64,000 bases of DNA from Paracyclopina nana (GCA_019096065.1 JAGUCH010000005.1:4588001-4652000); one strand, 5' to 3'. Positions 26,901 through 37,482 are shown, counted from the stretch's first letter. The notes: generated by a model from the sequence alone, not told the origin. Made by a program: numbers and translations.

Positions 26901-29022
26901 GTTCAGGTTGTTCGAAGTGCAATTGACGGCGCGATTCCTGGGGGGGCTGCGACCGAGCTGGAACATATCCTGTCAGAAAATCGTCTGACTGATCGTCGTC
27001 CTCACTGGAGTGAGTATTTTGTTGTGGGTCGAATAGCCACGGGCCTCTGGGAGGGGGTGGCGGCGGCGAAAAGTCTACATTGAAGAACGGTTGAGGAACC
27101 TTGGCGAGATTTGATTGGGGAGCTATATAGTGATTTGCTCTCGTAGTGACATATTGAGCTAGTCGTAAAGTTTCAGGTTCTTTTTGGATTACTTGCGGGG
27201 CTACTTTCAGAAAGGGCTGATCCCGCAGCAACTCGGCTTTTTCTCGGAGCAACTTTTGAACAAGTAAGGTCATGTGATGCACTATTTCATAAGGTTTTGA
27301 CGCATTCATCTCTCGCTCAACATTTGCTGCCGCCGATTGAATTTGGGTCACCAAATCAAGATAATTGTTCACGATTTGCTCGGGTCTCTGAGTGTGCAAA
27401 GACTGCGATTCTTTGATCGTGGCCAAGTACTTATCTGCTTCCTGTGAGGTTTCAGCGATGGTGGTCAACAAGGGCTCGTCCAACGATTTGATGAAGGCCG
27501 ACGAGGCGAGGTCCGGATGCCGTTGCATTAGTTCGCTTCTGGAGTCAATTGCAGAACGGAAATCCTGGATGGCTCTGGTGACCACGGCTGCCGCAGCCGA
27601 TGGTGCATGGATGTTTTCCACCACGAGTCGATTTGCTGCTTTCAAGCGAGCTCTCACATCCAGGTATTTAGCTTCAGCTTCGGACAGATCCCCCGACCGC
27701 TCGGAGTCCGGGTTGCTGGCGGCTGCTAGCGCTCTATGGCGATCAAAGGACCTTGGAGAAATGGGAGCGGCAGAGCCGCTGTTGGGCTGGGGCCCCTGCT
27801 GGGTGGTCAGAGGGGCATTTTGAGTTGACGGAGCTTGCGATGAATCTTCCAGCCGGGGGCGGTTGGGCTCGGGCGCATTTTGCGAGCGTAATCTAATTTC
27901 GAACTCCTCACGTTCCTTTTCCAACTGCTGTCTCTCCCTCCTGATGGCTTCCATTGCATCTTTTTCTTTAGCTTCAAGTTGTTTCAGCTTTTGCAGCTCG
28001 CGAGACATCTGTTGCGTGAGCGAAACAGCCTGTTGTTTGCTCTGCGACGTGACTAGTTTTATGCGTACTTCATCCAGGGAGGCAATGTAGTAGCCCAGCG
28101 TGAGGACTTCTTGCTCATGAGCTTCCATCAATTGGTTTGCCGCTACTTGAGGCATTGTTCGTGCGTACTCTCTCACCGCGGCAGCCAACGTGTCAACCAC
28201 TTGAGCACCTCCATCAGCGAGGTCTCGCAAATTGTTGACTCCGTAAGAAGCGTCTTTGATGGCCAGCATAGCTTCTTTTGTGAAGTTTTCCGCGTCTTGC
28301 TTGGCCTTCGTATAAGCGTGCTCCTTGGCAGCAGCTGTCTTCCTGACTTGAGCCAAGAGTACTTCTGCTCCCTGACTCGCGTTAGAAGATTGGTTTGATG
28401 AGGCGGAGCTTGGTCGGTGCTCGCTCGATCCAGCACTAACAGACTGGCCTGAGGGCTCCACGAGGTTGGGCTCCGAGCGAGAGGTTAAGACGGGGCCCTT
28501 GGGAGACAGGTATAGCGTGGAGTCGAAGCCTTCCCCCGCTGCCGCAGCGGTGGTAGGTGGGTTCATGTCTTTATTTGGTTGGAACAAGTTGGAGAAGAAC
28601 GACTGAACCAAGCTCCCAGCTAGTTGGATGGGTGACTTCAAGCGAGGTGTAGACGGTAGGTCTTCTCCCGCTCCTAGCGGGTCGGGCTCTGGCGGGAGAA
28701 ATGGTAGAGGCCGTATCGGGTGCCTGACCTGTTGATCGTCAATGACGACAATCTCATCGTCGTCCGCCTCGTGGGCTAAAGTCTCCGGGTTAGCGTTAAG
28801 TACAATTTTCGGAGGTTTTTTGGACGTGAGCAGCGGTTCCCTTTTGCTCGTCAGCTTTGAGCGCAGTTGGTCGACGGTTAGGTTGGCCTGGGACGCTACT
28901 TGTACCTCAATCTCCTCATGAGTTGGCGGAGCGAATTTATGCAGCCTGTTGCTCGTCCGAGTAGGCTGCTTATTTTTGTCAGTCGGGGACTTGTTTGCCT
29001 TCTTTGCCCGAGACTTGGTCAT
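20986..29022 (-). CDS. gag-pol: BEL/Pao gag-pol polyprotein, 2,678 residues, intact
   Basis: The frame extends to an ATG at 29139 inside the 5' LTR. The first ATG after the primer-binding site, at 29022 (MTKSRAKKANK), is the likely start. In order: a basic and low-complexity N-terminus with a coiled coil near 300-380; a Pro/Gly/Asp-rich linker; a BEL-type Gag (DUF1759-like) region near 840-1010; zinc knuckles at about 1064-1130 (CPICDVNHTLLKC and CYKCLLGKHRVNVC among others); an aspartic protease with DTASDS near 1220; RT with YMDD at 1658-1661; Pao-type RNase H (FSDASE) near 1840; and integrase with an HHCC region (CVTCQKK), DNGPG near 2335 and GLAETS downstream. No break was seen. It should encode all functions for retrotransposition in cytoplasmic particles. 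Confidence 0.95.
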   Translation of the reverse strand: MTKSRAKKANKSPTDKNKQPTRTSNRLHKFAPPTHEEIEVQVASQANLTVDQLRSKLTSKREPLLTSKKPPKIVLNANPETLAHEADDDEIVVIDDQQVRHPIRPLPFLPPEPDPLGAGEDLPSTPRLKSPIQLAGSLVQSFFSNLFQPNKDMNPPTTAAAAGEGFDSTLYLSPKGPVLTSRSEPNLVEPSGQSVSAGSSEHRPSSASSNQSSNASQGAEVLLAQVRKTAAAKEHAYTKAKQDAENFTKEAMLAIKDASYGVNNLRDLADGGAQVVDTLAAAVREYARTMPQVAANQLMEAHEQEVLTLGYYIASLDEVRIKLVTSQSKQQAVSLTQQMSRELQKLKQLEAKEKDAMEAIRRERQQLEKEREEFEIRLRSQNAPEPNRPRLEDSSQAPSTQNAPLTTQQGPQPNSGSAAPISPRSFDRHRALAAASNPDSERSGDLSEAEAKYLDVRARLKAANRLVVENIHAPSAAAAVVTRAIQDFRSAIDSRSELMQRHPDLASSAFIKSLDEPLLTTIAETSQEADKYLATIKESQSLHTQRPEQIVNNYLDLVTQIQSAAANVEREMNASKPYEIVHHMTLLVQKLLREKAELLRDQPFLKVAPQVIQKEPETLRLAQYVTTRANHYIAPQSNLAKVPQPFFNVDFSPPPPPPRGPWLFDPQQNTHSSEDDDQSDDFLTGYVPARSQPPQESRRQLHFEQPEPAQFDPYAANFYSTAPRPSFYQSVASAQRAARSNDRGGPDDRGPPRGRGRGNHNDDRPRQPPPRWPPPDRRDNSRPPLDPGQPSGPPGNNRPPPGGGPPPGPSSDPWDENRHPQPPDSTVPAASSLYQNIKLKPLDLEGFTGKNPSEYFVFKQNFKFLVHDNPTISVAEKFGRLVEKTSGGPANRNFVYLQRTPENYYKALQSLEDTYGNVDRQINYAYNNLAELGTIDHTSVDSISNAQAAVMKLAIQLSQIPGTNLESHHGRAKNSLTFTAKARESFNHYCQILSPKGFTFTIFDKWCEAQLGQLYEGETKPKQKTTLVTAAIASPMNSDYDSDEITPVTLATSAAAADNNQKLFSSCPICDVNHTLLKCPTLKAMTSKVRKNKISELGACYKCLLGKHRVNVCKMKWTCRICKSGKHNVIICPEQREAELTQPPNQKTENQESDVTTKELMQFLKNLVASQKNVAAETVSEATALVTSNKNNLSSYFIAPAHVINPINNKSTTVNVLLDTASDSNFITQKIADELLLEGPVTIQHVQSLNARKSITSRKVEFTIQSTVSTHNEKIRAHTVPTIVDAINIPPIEQMQQLFTELQNVPFPKMQNSGVQLLLGIQNYSWMADVDKLIDNRPYVIKTKLGHVVLYGQSPIEKDKSCLASSAAEEATTKRGEDVQENVLESVQQQKQQKHTIAFSLPQNPEKLLENLWSMELLGIGQEEENEDSKPESAEETYALNLIKQGIVQLPNKRIQVPVMWKPGEPDIPCNYHEARGTAEKFEKRLQEKMPEVFEASCKEIDMLIKNGFVRKLNPDQDNLKDGFYLPGLTVSRPDKASTPVRMVFDCARKFKGGKSLNDTMLAGPNLLNDLLDVLMRLRMKPVALSADVKKMYLQFLLAPQDRKYFRFWWRGECYESVSLMFGAASSPCMALYAVKAHAEKYLETHPLGAKAIMEDSYMDDVVTGAEDEEEAKEIVAQCNFIMKEACLPLMKWVSNSEIAISQLDPSLKKATSAAEGEKTLGMILDLQSDRLRYSVPNVEEYVGERVTLRSFASAAAKIYDPLGLLDPVTLAPRLAMQQVCALRSVLHIDWDTDLEQLDHPDLAQVIRIWKASLRALEALKNVDFPRCIKPKGEYGLTIAIFSDASEMAYASVAYARLENHTGVSTHILLSKKRLAPLSERRSIPDLEVMGSVLASRMSKRILRLGWTIDDVFFFTDSSCVLTWLAKSGRAWKTFVGNRVSQIHRLTRGYEWRHVRTKDNPADIPTRGLKADDLQEHKMWKHGPQWLSGPISAFPQLRAVEPPPEALEAACSDFAMILATSAAEVEAEAAAGSVAALLIRQKKKWDEELNKELPIKYDHFNGNYRKSVKVLGWMILYGTKLRAFAMKHKRLPTADDDTKLDSSKSDKFDDPARSDAAMIKAAEARLVLREQLSFYQEELKYVEKEGRFPPKSSLSGLRLTVGQWGELRSLGRISELSIPGLVRERLVIPPTQLAYCILQSLHRESDHETGYKTLLNRARYLYWPLRCNSIAKKVIQDCVTCQKKVRQPATPQMAPLPQGAVSYQDILPFRNVAIDFAGPFLVKIGRSTQKRHVLVVACRDTHAIHAEVTESMKTHHVANALQRHVALRGVPKSIRSDNGPGLPSTMAAIWGDERHEDLLLQLKQIDWNYLRKWSLDVGVQNWTFSPPYGPHFNGLAETSIKLWKTHYYKLYRRYTFTLDEFHTLTVRAMSIVNSRPVGEVRGEVLTPNHFLSLGPPGELLPLPRQDQVDKAAVRFGIIEQFLQKLWAEWVPSLLFKLHKLPKWSKFVEKLELGQMVLVVDAKERRCDWRYGKIMKLIPGNDGVVRKAEVQVVPQKKPKFTVIRPISNLVPIEIFEEDFALNRVQPPALEIEKQVERDILFTPDDIKKANRKAEKAAEKKMAKLHKIAPVPHEPKKAQPRDTVLPKEVPFQIVTRAQRRKHAQEEKRVAMLNCLATIPI

Positions 29023-29070
29023 CTGGTTTTCTAGATTGCCAAGACAAAAAGATCTCCCGGATTCATCCAG

Positions 29071-29089
29071 ATCCCGGGTCGCGGCACCA
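29071..29089 (-). other. Primer-binding site of the BEL/Pao element
   Basis: Two bases after the 5' LTR the minus strand reads TGGTGCCGCGACCCGGGAT, beginning with TGG, the complement of a tRNA 3' CCA. It would pair with a tRNA whose 3' end is ATCCCGGGTCGCGGCACCA. I could not assign the isoacceptor; it is not the tRNA-Gly gene in this window. Confidence 0.8.
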
Positions 29090-29091
29090 CT

Positions 29092-29427
29092 TGGAGAATC
29101 TAGGCAAGACAACCCTTTCAGGCAAGAACAAGAAGTCAAAGCGAAAAGAGGCCAAAGTTCCAGCGGCTGGAACTTTTCTCCCTAGTCTCCTCAAGACTCA
29201 ATTGGATCCGATCCTGCAGCAAGACCGAATCCCCAGGAGAAAACACACACAATATATCAATGAATGATTCAGCATAGTGACATTTAGATTTACATGGAAA
29301 CACAATAATTAGTTGTTGACAGTTTGAGGGTATTCAGCCGAGTGTTTTATTATTCTTTTCGCGCGGGAAAAAACAACAGCTTACAACGCAAAGTACAGAA
29401 TGAAGTCACACAACCTCTGCATCTCCA
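29092..29427 (-). repeat. 5' LTR of the BEL/Pao element
   Basis: This is identical to the 3' LTR. It would carry the promoter for leftward transcription. The poly(A) signal AATAAA is at 29346-29351 on the minus strand. Confidence 0.97.
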
Positions 29428-29432
29428 CTTCG
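29428..29432. repeat. Target-site duplication of the BEL/Pao element, right copy (CTTCG)
   Basis: It matches 17377-17381 exactly and directly abuts the 5' LTR. Confidence 0.95.
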
Positions 29433-31857
29433 TGATTTCCAATAAGTTGGCTGGAAGCAATTGCCAGCTGAAATGGTAAAATGCGCATGACCCACCCACC
29501 ACCAAAATATAGCATATCCCAATCGAAATGGAATTTTTCCTCCAAATTCTCGAGCGTCGTCGGTCGGGACACGATATCCTTGAAAGTGGTCTTTTTTCCT
29601 GGCTAATTTTTCTCGATTCTTAAGTGGGATCTCGGTTAGACCACCTTTCAAATATACTGCTTGGCTACCTCGAAAATTCCCAAGGATTCTGAAAATGAGT
29701 GGTTTATCTGGTAGAGGAGATCTTGCAGAAAACATCCAAGAGGCTTGTTATTCTTGGTCACGATGAGTTTATAGCACTACCATCAAGGCTGCGTTCATCT
29801 GCGCTACATGCGTATATTTGTACTATATGGCTCGCGTATCTCTTTCCTGATGACACCTTGATGCTTCCAAAAAAAGGCGTCCCAAAGAGCAGCCATAAAT
29901 TTTCTCGGAATTGAAGGGAATAGATTGAGCAAGGCAGATGAGACGTATCCCAAATGAGGAAGACTTTGCCCATTGTGCTTTAGTAGAAAGGTCCATTGTG
30001 GTTCTTCTTCGCCTTATAGAGAGAAGCACCCTTTCAATGCAGAATTTAATCAGCATTTTACATTCTACGACGGGCTGGAATCCATCTTTTGGCTATAATA
30101 GAGCGGGCTTCTCCGATATTTTCCTTTTGTCAGTCAAGAAGAGATCAAAGCTTTTAGAGCCGAGTAAGTACGTTTTCGAAATGTTAGTTTAGCTCATTCG
30201 GCCGCGTTGCAGTTGCGAATAGGCAAACATCAAGATAGCTTTCTTAAGCTTTTGTGCAAGTCAGGTGATGATGATGATCATCTCGAAAACTCACTGTATA
30301 TGCCCACAAATCTCGTTAACGTTCATTTTAATTGGATTTTAGCTTGATGAATGGACTCAATCAGTTGGTTTTTGGAGAAACAGATCACTATCTCAGAGTG
30401 GCCATTTTTCAGTCTTCCTCTCCTACCTAAGAGCTGCAAAAGGCGTGGCAGCAGCAGCAGCAAAACTGTGTTTGTACTATGACAACGAGCTCTCAACTGC
30501 GGGCCATGTCATGTTTTGAAGCTTTAATCAGAGGATGACATCTTCAGTCACCAAAGGCTATTTGCGCTCCCAAAAAATATGCAAATGGTCCACTTTTTAA
30601 TCATGCCTCATATGGTACCTGCTCCCATATAGTATGTTTTCTTAAGCACTCGTGTTGTTGATGGAGGAATCCTCTCTCGTCATCACGAGACATTTTTTGT
30701 GACTCTGGCCTTATCACGACTTCAAAACTGCTCCTTAACCAATTCCAGTGCAACAAAGAAAACATCCGTTTTTTTGTCATCCCAATTCTGTTTATGGCGT
30801 CGCTCGCACCTCACACTTATCTCTTTCTTATTGGTGGAAATTTCAGAATCATTTCGTGTCAGATGACCATAAAAGGCAGTCAGGGACAAGGAGCAGCCGG
30901 CCCAAATTCACCTAGAGGCAATGCAAAGATTTGGGCGTTTACTTCTAGATGGAAGAAACTCTCTCAAAAAATTCCTTTTGCAGTCGATTTCCACAGAAAT
31001 GGATTTTCCCATTTGATACGGGCATAATTTGAAAATGATGGAATATATTGGAGGAGTGTATACTATGAATTAAATTCCCTGATTCGATCATCCATCACAT
31101 ACTATAGTAGTAGCATATAGTATAGTGGCTGCGGTCATGAGTAATGGATGCTGAACATGTCGAGGCTCAATGGAATTTTCTGCTACTACTTCAATTTGAT
31201 ATCAGCACAGTGGGAATCAAACGCGCGTTTCTCCTCGCTCGTGCAAAACTGCAAATGATGTTTTGACACTTGGTTGGCACAGCCATCTGACATAGCTATA
31301 AGGCTATTTATTTTTGTGATGACAAGGAGAAAATGGATGAGGAAGGCTTTTTTGTCTCGTTAGCCTTTTGCTGGAGGATAATTTCACAAATGCTAATAAT
31401 ATACCTTCGACCCTCCGACCACTATTAAAGACCTTCTGAGGTCTATCTTGAGGCAACTCGAAAAGTGCCATGGAAAATGCCACTTTTATTTGCCCTTTGG
31501 AGATTCCAGGATGAAAGGGAAAGAGATAAAGGACGCCAACCGCAAGATCATCAAAAAGCCATTATTGCTATGGCTGCCTCAACTTATTATCTTTACATGA
31601 AGATAGCGCCAAATCACACAAGCTAGTCTACTATTTGCTTGGGACTTGTTTATCAAGTTGAAAGATTAGTAATACATATGCTAAGTTTACGCTAGCCCTG
31701 CACATAAAGGGGGTGACTGTGAAATGTAAAGTCAACGTTTATTTGTGTAACACAAACACACATTCTCTATATTTGTATTCATGGTTTCTTCTCTGAACTG
31801 AATGACTGTGCTGCTCTCGTGCAGTGATTCCAAGAAATTCGCTACATGCTTTCTTGA
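29433..31857. other. 2.4-kb intergenic stretch without a supported gene
   Basis: Only short chance frames are present. A CAG microsatellite lies at about 30449-30464 and a TATAGTAGTAG-type run near 31091-31115. A leftward AATAAA (31738-31743) fits the end of the Semaphorin-5 transcript, about 115 bases beyond its stop. Confidence 0.6.
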
Positions 31858-34800
31858 TTACGTGAAGAGCTGGTCGGAATCCAAGTCTGCTCTCATCATC
31901 GTTGATGATCCTGCCACGAGGCTCGAGTTTCTTTGGCTGTGTGACCTCTTGATTGTGGCAGTTTCATAGTCACTGCGACCGTTGAATACAGAACTGCCAG
32001 CCTTCGACCTCAACGTGCTCGTCGACCTCAGGGTGCCACAATCACTCTGGTTGGATGACAAATGTTTGTGCTTGAGGTCGAGCATTGGCAGGCTCACATA
32101 CAGATTCTGAGACTTGGCACTGACATAGTGAGGACTGCCGTTGGCGCCACCCGGCCTCCGATACTTGAGGAAATAAATGACGAGGCCGCCGCCAACGCCA
32201 GCTCCGACAATGAAGCTGCAAATGCAGGCGACTGCAATGAGATCTGAGGAGCCAGAGACTGGCTGAGGTGAGCTAAGGCCGTCACACGATTGCCTCTCGG
32301 TGTCGTGGCCTTCTTCGCAGTAGGCGGAGAGGCAGGTTCGCGTTCGCGACCTCGAGTCCGAGGCCAGATCACACTCTGACCAGGCTGACCACGGGCTCCA
32401 GCCATCACAGGCCATCTCCTCATAGCTGGATCCGCTTGGGCACAACGGGGCCGATCTGTCCCCACTCACCACTCCATTGGTGCTCTGACAATGACGAGTT
32501 CGGTGCTTTTTGAGGCGTGCATCACAGGCCGACCAGGATGACCAACAGCCCCACTCTCCTGAGCAAGGCTGAGTGTTGCAAGACCTTTGCACGACACTGC
32601 CTCCGACGCAATTATTACTGGAGCAGGTCCTGATTTTGAGCTGGTAGCCTCCGCCGCACTCACGAGTGCATTGGGACCATTCACTCCACGAGTCCATGCC
32701 AGGCTGTGATCTTTGCAGGGAAGTCACGGAGCAGCTGTTCAGGCCACGACAAAAGCGTTCCTCACTGTGGACTTGTCCCACTTGACTGATGGCGACAGGA
32801 GCCTTGTAGGAGAACCTGAAACGTTGCTCATACCACGAGCCCCCCACCGAGGACTCGTTCGACTTGAGCCACGGCGTCCAATCGGTGACTTCAACGAGGT
32901 CTGAGCACTGTCGGTTTTCGCACTCTTCAAACTGGGTGGCACAGCCTCCTTCGCATGACAGCTGGCTGCCATAACATCTTCTCGTTCGTGTTCGGAATCC
33001 TCGGCCACATTCGGCGGAGCACTCTCCCCACGGGCCCCATTGGGCCCATTGGCCCGTTTCCCTGACGAGAGCAGCGCTCTGGCTCGTAATGACCATTCCG
33101 GAGCAGGAGGGCAAATCATTGCAGTATTGGCTGTCCACATCCCGACCCACGCACACCCGACCTCCAAAGGCTGGAGATGGGTTGCCGCAAGTCCTCCGAC
33201 GTTGCTTCATGCCAATATCGCACGTTTGGCTGCACTCGCTCCAATCCGACCAATCAGTCCAGCCACCGTGTTGAGTGCAATTGGTAACTTCCAAATCACG
33301 TCCTTCGCACTCTAAGCCCCCATTAGCAGGGGTGGGGCTGTCACACGCCCTTTTTCGACACTGGCAGTAGTCTCCGCTGGAGTCGATCCTTTTGTCTGGA
33401 TTGGAGTAGCCACATTGGAACCATGCGGACCACAATCCCCAACCTCCATCAACCTAAAGCAAACATTCCTCATATATTATGTAGCACATATAGCACCCGC
33501 CCCTCTTGTAAAGTCGGTCATAAAAAAAAGTCTGGCCACCCTTACAGTATTTGAGGCTAGTAAACTCGAAAGAAGCCACCACACGTGGTGTGAAATGTAA
33601 ATCCTTTGAGTCTAATCCTGCTAAAGCTCGCTCTTTGCATGCCGTCATTTGATAGCTCGAGCGCATTACTCACCGGATCAGACAATATTGGACAGCTAAG
33701 CAGGCTTTGTTGCCAATAGGCCGCCCTGGGGTTGTTGTTCGGCGTGGAAATGCACTCGTTCGTTTGTTTGTTCCACCCGCAGTAAGGGTCCATGGAATTG
33801 AGGCAGGCTCTTTGGGTGCGAAACCTTTTGCACCTGTGGATTGGCAAACGAACGACATTTTCCTCTGTGGCCAAGTAGATGGCATTTGAGGGGGACCACA
33901 ACTTCATGCTGTGTACAGCCACACTACGTCCTTTGGAGAACGGGTGGAGGACCTCAACGAGGCACATTTCCTTGCTTCTCGGATTGTAGCTCAGCTTTTT
34001 GATCACACCTTCGTCGGTGGCCACAAAAAGGATGTGCATGGGAATCGTATCTTGGTGCTTGGTGAGCACAGCATCCACGAGTAAGTGTGTCAGTCTCTCC
34101 AAATGCACCTGAAAAATTTAAATGATATGACGCTTTTGAACAGAACTCCAAAATACGTATATAATGCTACTACTTTAAGCAGCGCCGCGCGGCTTATGCA
34201 TAATGGGCCATAAATTTGAGCTCAGCTATAATATAGCTTCACTTGCGCACGTTTACCCTCTCGGCAAAATGTGCATAACAGCAAAGAAAGCCAAGGAATC
34301 ACGCCACCTTAAAAATGTGTAGAATAGACAATTTTCTGCAATCTAGCCTAATTGATGATGCAGCATGAGCGAAAACGATCGTGACTCTGCTCTTACAGCA
34401 GGCCATAGGATAAAAAATGAAAAACTGTAGTCACCTTGTACAGGGGTCCGCCATTGGAAGCTGGCACCGGTTTATCCAGCAGCTGGTACTCCCTTGAGTT
34501 TGGTGTCAAGAACTCTCCATTGGCAGAGCCTTCGCACTCGAAATGCGAGTGGTCCACATCATCCACAGCCTCCCAAGTGGAGTCTGGTCGACTCTGCTTC
34601 TTGAAGGGGCCCTTGAAGGTCTCCTCAATATCCGAGAGCTGGAACGAGCAGATCGCGGAGCCAGCGATGCTATTGTCAGGCGTGGTCATTGTGGCATACA
34701 CAATGCCCTCGGATGCCAAGTAGTAAGCGGATTGAATGACGTTATAGTAGAACGGGTAGTCTCCGGCTTCGGAGCAGTTGAGTCGGGCCTTCAAGAAGGT

Positions 34801-35910
34801 GGTCCAGTTGTCTTTCAAGACCTGCTGTCCGCCTCGGTCGTTTTTGCACACTCGAGCAATTCTCGAGTAGATTTCCTTTCCGCAATTCATGTGCTCGATG
34901 GCGTTCTCTCTGAACACAAAGTAAATAAACCTATCGGTCTCGAACGTCAACACGAAGGAGGGCTGGGTCAACCATAGGGAGTTGTACTGCACGGTTCTGA
35001 GCAGGTCGTTGCTCAAGTTGGGTCCAGACATCCGGTAGATGGCGTGGTCGTTGGCGGAAAAGTCCGTCGGGCTGGCTATGTAGTAGTCCCCCTGGTCGGA
35101 CATGTAAGCCGAGCTGTTCGCGTGGGGCGAGTAGGGGCACTTGCCACGCCCATCCACCCACTGGTTCACCCTGTTGATGCCCTCAATGTCCCGCCATGAG
35201 CATTTGGGGCTGAAGGCAAAAGTGCCGCAGGCGAACAACTTGTCCTTATGGGAAACGACCACTTTGATGAAGTTGCGGCAGTCGCTCTCCGTTTGGCCTT
35301 TCGTGGTGCACGAGACGATTTTGTCGTCCTTAGCCGGCCATTCGGCCTTTTCGAGCAGCGTGAGGCCTTCCAAGCTGAGCCTGAACATGGCATCTCTGGC
35401 ACCTAAAATTAACAACAATCCATGCATTTTTTTATCCCACCCAGATTTATATGTTCTTTCATTTTTCTCTGATTTTCTCTGGTGTACGGACTGTCCTTTA
35501 AGGAGTCTAAAGCATAAGCTAAGCGTTAAAATATCTGCAAGACTCCTTAATTTTACGGATTCGGTTAGAGTAAGTCATTTGCGAACTAATGCTTTTAAAT
35601 AAGGCTTATAATCTGTTTAAGCTCCGGCTTCAATCAATGATTGCCAAGATTAAGACGTACGCATAATATAGGGACCTGATTTCAAAATGCTTCGCTGCTG
35701 TTCGAACTTACCAACAATGAGTTGGTGGTGCGGTGAGTCGAAGAGAAGCTCCGAGTAGTGCACGACGCCATCGTCAAAGAATTGCTGGAGACCGGGCAAA
35801 AGATCTTCGTAGGTGACGATCCTGAAGTCCAAGCCTTGGCCTTGGTCGGTTGCCAACGCCCCAACAGCAAAGGCTGTCAGCAGGTGTAGGGCGGTAGGTG
35901 CGAGCCTCAT
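31858..35910 (-). CDS. Sema5: Semaphorin-5, transmembrane axon-guidance protein (4 coding exons, 1,065 residues)
   Basis: Exons are 35910-35712, 35402-34435, 34108-33674 and 33453-31858; introns are 309, 326 and 220 bp (phases 1, 0, 0), all GT-AG. The product starts with a signal peptide (residues 1-20), then a Sema domain (about 30-480, including the hallmark VGARDAMFRLSLEGL across the first junction). A PSI domain follows at about 481-530 (HRCKRFRTQRACLNSMDPYC). Six clear thrombospondin type-1 repeats and one degenerate repeat lie at about 535-935 (WSDWSECSQTC, WSEWSQCTREC and others). A membrane helix at about 940-964 precedes a 100-residue Ser-rich tail. The seven-repeat array is diagnostic of class 5 semaphorins, which act at the cell surface as guidance cues or receptors for plexins and glycosaminoglycans. 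The start has A at -3. Length matches the family. Confidence 0.95.
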
Positions 35911-37186
35911 GGTATAAGGTGTAAAAGCCAGTTGCAGCGGGATATCACATTATTGTGGCAGCCAGGTTTCCCACTCAGGACTGAATTGCAGTTGTTGGGG
36001 CCGGTGTTCATAGGCTGTCGCGGCGAGCACTCCTAGCTCGTCGTCGACGTCCAAATCTTCTTTCTTCTTTGCATTAAGTAAGCTGAGCTGCGCTAACGAC
36101 GACGACGCGAGCTTCGCTTCTTTTGCTGGCTACTCGCTGCGCAGCAGCAGCGCAGTTAAACTGAAAATCAACACCACCAGGGTTGCACGCTGGCCATTGG
36201 GGAGCAATTTTCCTATAATTTCTTATCTCCACTTTACGAGGTCAATCTGCAATTTTTGTAACTGCCAAAGCTTTGATTGGAGATTATTGGCTCGGCTTCG
36301 CCAGTTAAAAAAGGGTCTGCAGTGCGTTGAAAAGTTGTAGAATGCGGTGGTGCCGATGGTGGTTGACCAGCCCGACTGAATTATAGCTTTTGACAGCCTA
36401 TTTGGCTGGCTGGGCAACTTCTTCATCCAGTCATTAAAAAAGGTTATAAAACGAAATGGGCAAAAGTTTCACTTTTTTCCAACCAATATTCAATGCATGC
36501 ATGCCCATGCGGTGTTATGATAATGGTTCAGCTTACATTGGGCCGGGGACTCTGTTATGAATTATTATTTGAGACTTGATAGCTTGTGTTTGCCCACTGC
36601 TTCAAGCTTTGAAATTAGATTGAATAGAAGTGCAGCATTAATTGGAACGGGTTATAAAAATTAGGCACTACCAAGCAGCGATGCAGTTACGTGGAAAACA
36701 TGATAGCAGTGACTGGCAAAACATGAGAAGCGCTATAAAAATCCCAAAAGGACATCCATATTGTGAACCAGTTCAGGGATAAAGATGGAATTAGCGCGCA
36801 AAGCGGTTTTAAGGCAAGATTATTGAAATGGTCCGTTAATGGGGTTGCATAAATTAGACTTACCTGCTTAATGAATCGAATTGCTGGCATAAAAGTAATT
36901 TGATTCAAATTCATGTCGTTTTTACGCATGTTAAATAATATGACGTTGCTAAATTCGAGCAAGTCATGAATCAATTGAATATTCCAGTTGCATGTTGCCA
37001 AAAAACGCTAGCGCTCGCCATCATTAATCAAATGATGGCTTTTGACAAGTCTCGATTTTTTAGCTAAAGAAAATGATTCATACGAATTTCTATAAATTGA
37101 CAAACCAAAGGCACCAGACCACAAACTTAATTGAAATGTCAATATGTTTGTTTATATAACGCAAAATTTCCCTAGCTTATATCGAA
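35911..37186. other. Semaphorin-5 upstream region
   Basis: The likely 5' leader and promoter of Semaphorin-5 lie in 35911-36200. That part contains GTC/GAC and CAG/CTG runs (36030-36150) but no TATA box that I could place. The rest (36200-37186) is AT-rich with no supported gene. Confidence 0.45.
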
Positions 37187-37258
37187 GCGTCGGTGGTATA
37201 GTGGTTAGCATAGCTGCCTTCCAAGCAGTTGACCCGGGTTCGATTCCCGGCCGACGCA
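37187..37258 (+). tRNA. trnG-UCC: tRNA-Gly (anticodon UCC)
   Basis: A 72-base cloverleaf: acceptor stem GCGTCGG pairs with CCGACGC, discriminator A; D-arm region GGTATAGTGGTTAGCATA (A box); anticodon loop CTTCCAA with TCC at 37220-37222; T arm CCCGGGTTCGATTCCCGG (B box). No intron. It is followed at once by TTTTT (37259-37263), a polymerase III terminator. It decodes GGA and related glycine codons. Confidence 0.97.
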
Positions 37259-37482
37259 TTTTTGCAAGTTTTTCTTTTCTTTTTTTAACTAGTCACGCTT
37301 GCCCGACAAAACGTGTCTAAATTATTAATGAACGAATAATTGCGAATAATTGTTTATATTTTCTTAAGCAATTATTGTTGCAAAGGTTTCGCGATGCTTG
37401 TAAATGTTCCGTATTGTATGAAACCCTAACTTAAGCTCACCTTGAGGTGAGGCTACAATTTCCAGTTTTCAGTTCTCTTACT

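Larger units (their letters stand above)
17382..29427 (-). mobile_element. Complete 12,046-bp BEL/Pao LTR retrotransposon
   Basis: Two identical 336-bp LTRs (TGGAGA...TCTCCA, perfect 6-bp terminal inverted repeats) bound an internal region with gag-pol and a second ORF, read leftward. Primer-binding site, polypurine tract and a 5-bp target duplication are all present. Identical LTRs and intact frames show that insertion was recent on an evolutionary scale and that the copy may be able to move. At 12 kb it is long for BEL/Pao, because of a long gag N-terminus and the extra 970-residue ORF. Confidence 0.97.

Noticed and set aside
29023-29139. Start of BEL gag-pol at the ATG at 29139
   Set aside because: This ATG lies inside the 5' LTR and upstream of the primer-binding site. 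The next in-frame ATG, at 29022, is just past the primer site and is the likelier start.
17377-29432. DNA-transposon or Polinton interpretation of the 12-kb insertion
   Set aside because: LTRs, primer site, polypurine tract, and Pao-type RT and integrase identify it as BEL/Pao; no DNA polymerase B or packaging ATPase is present.
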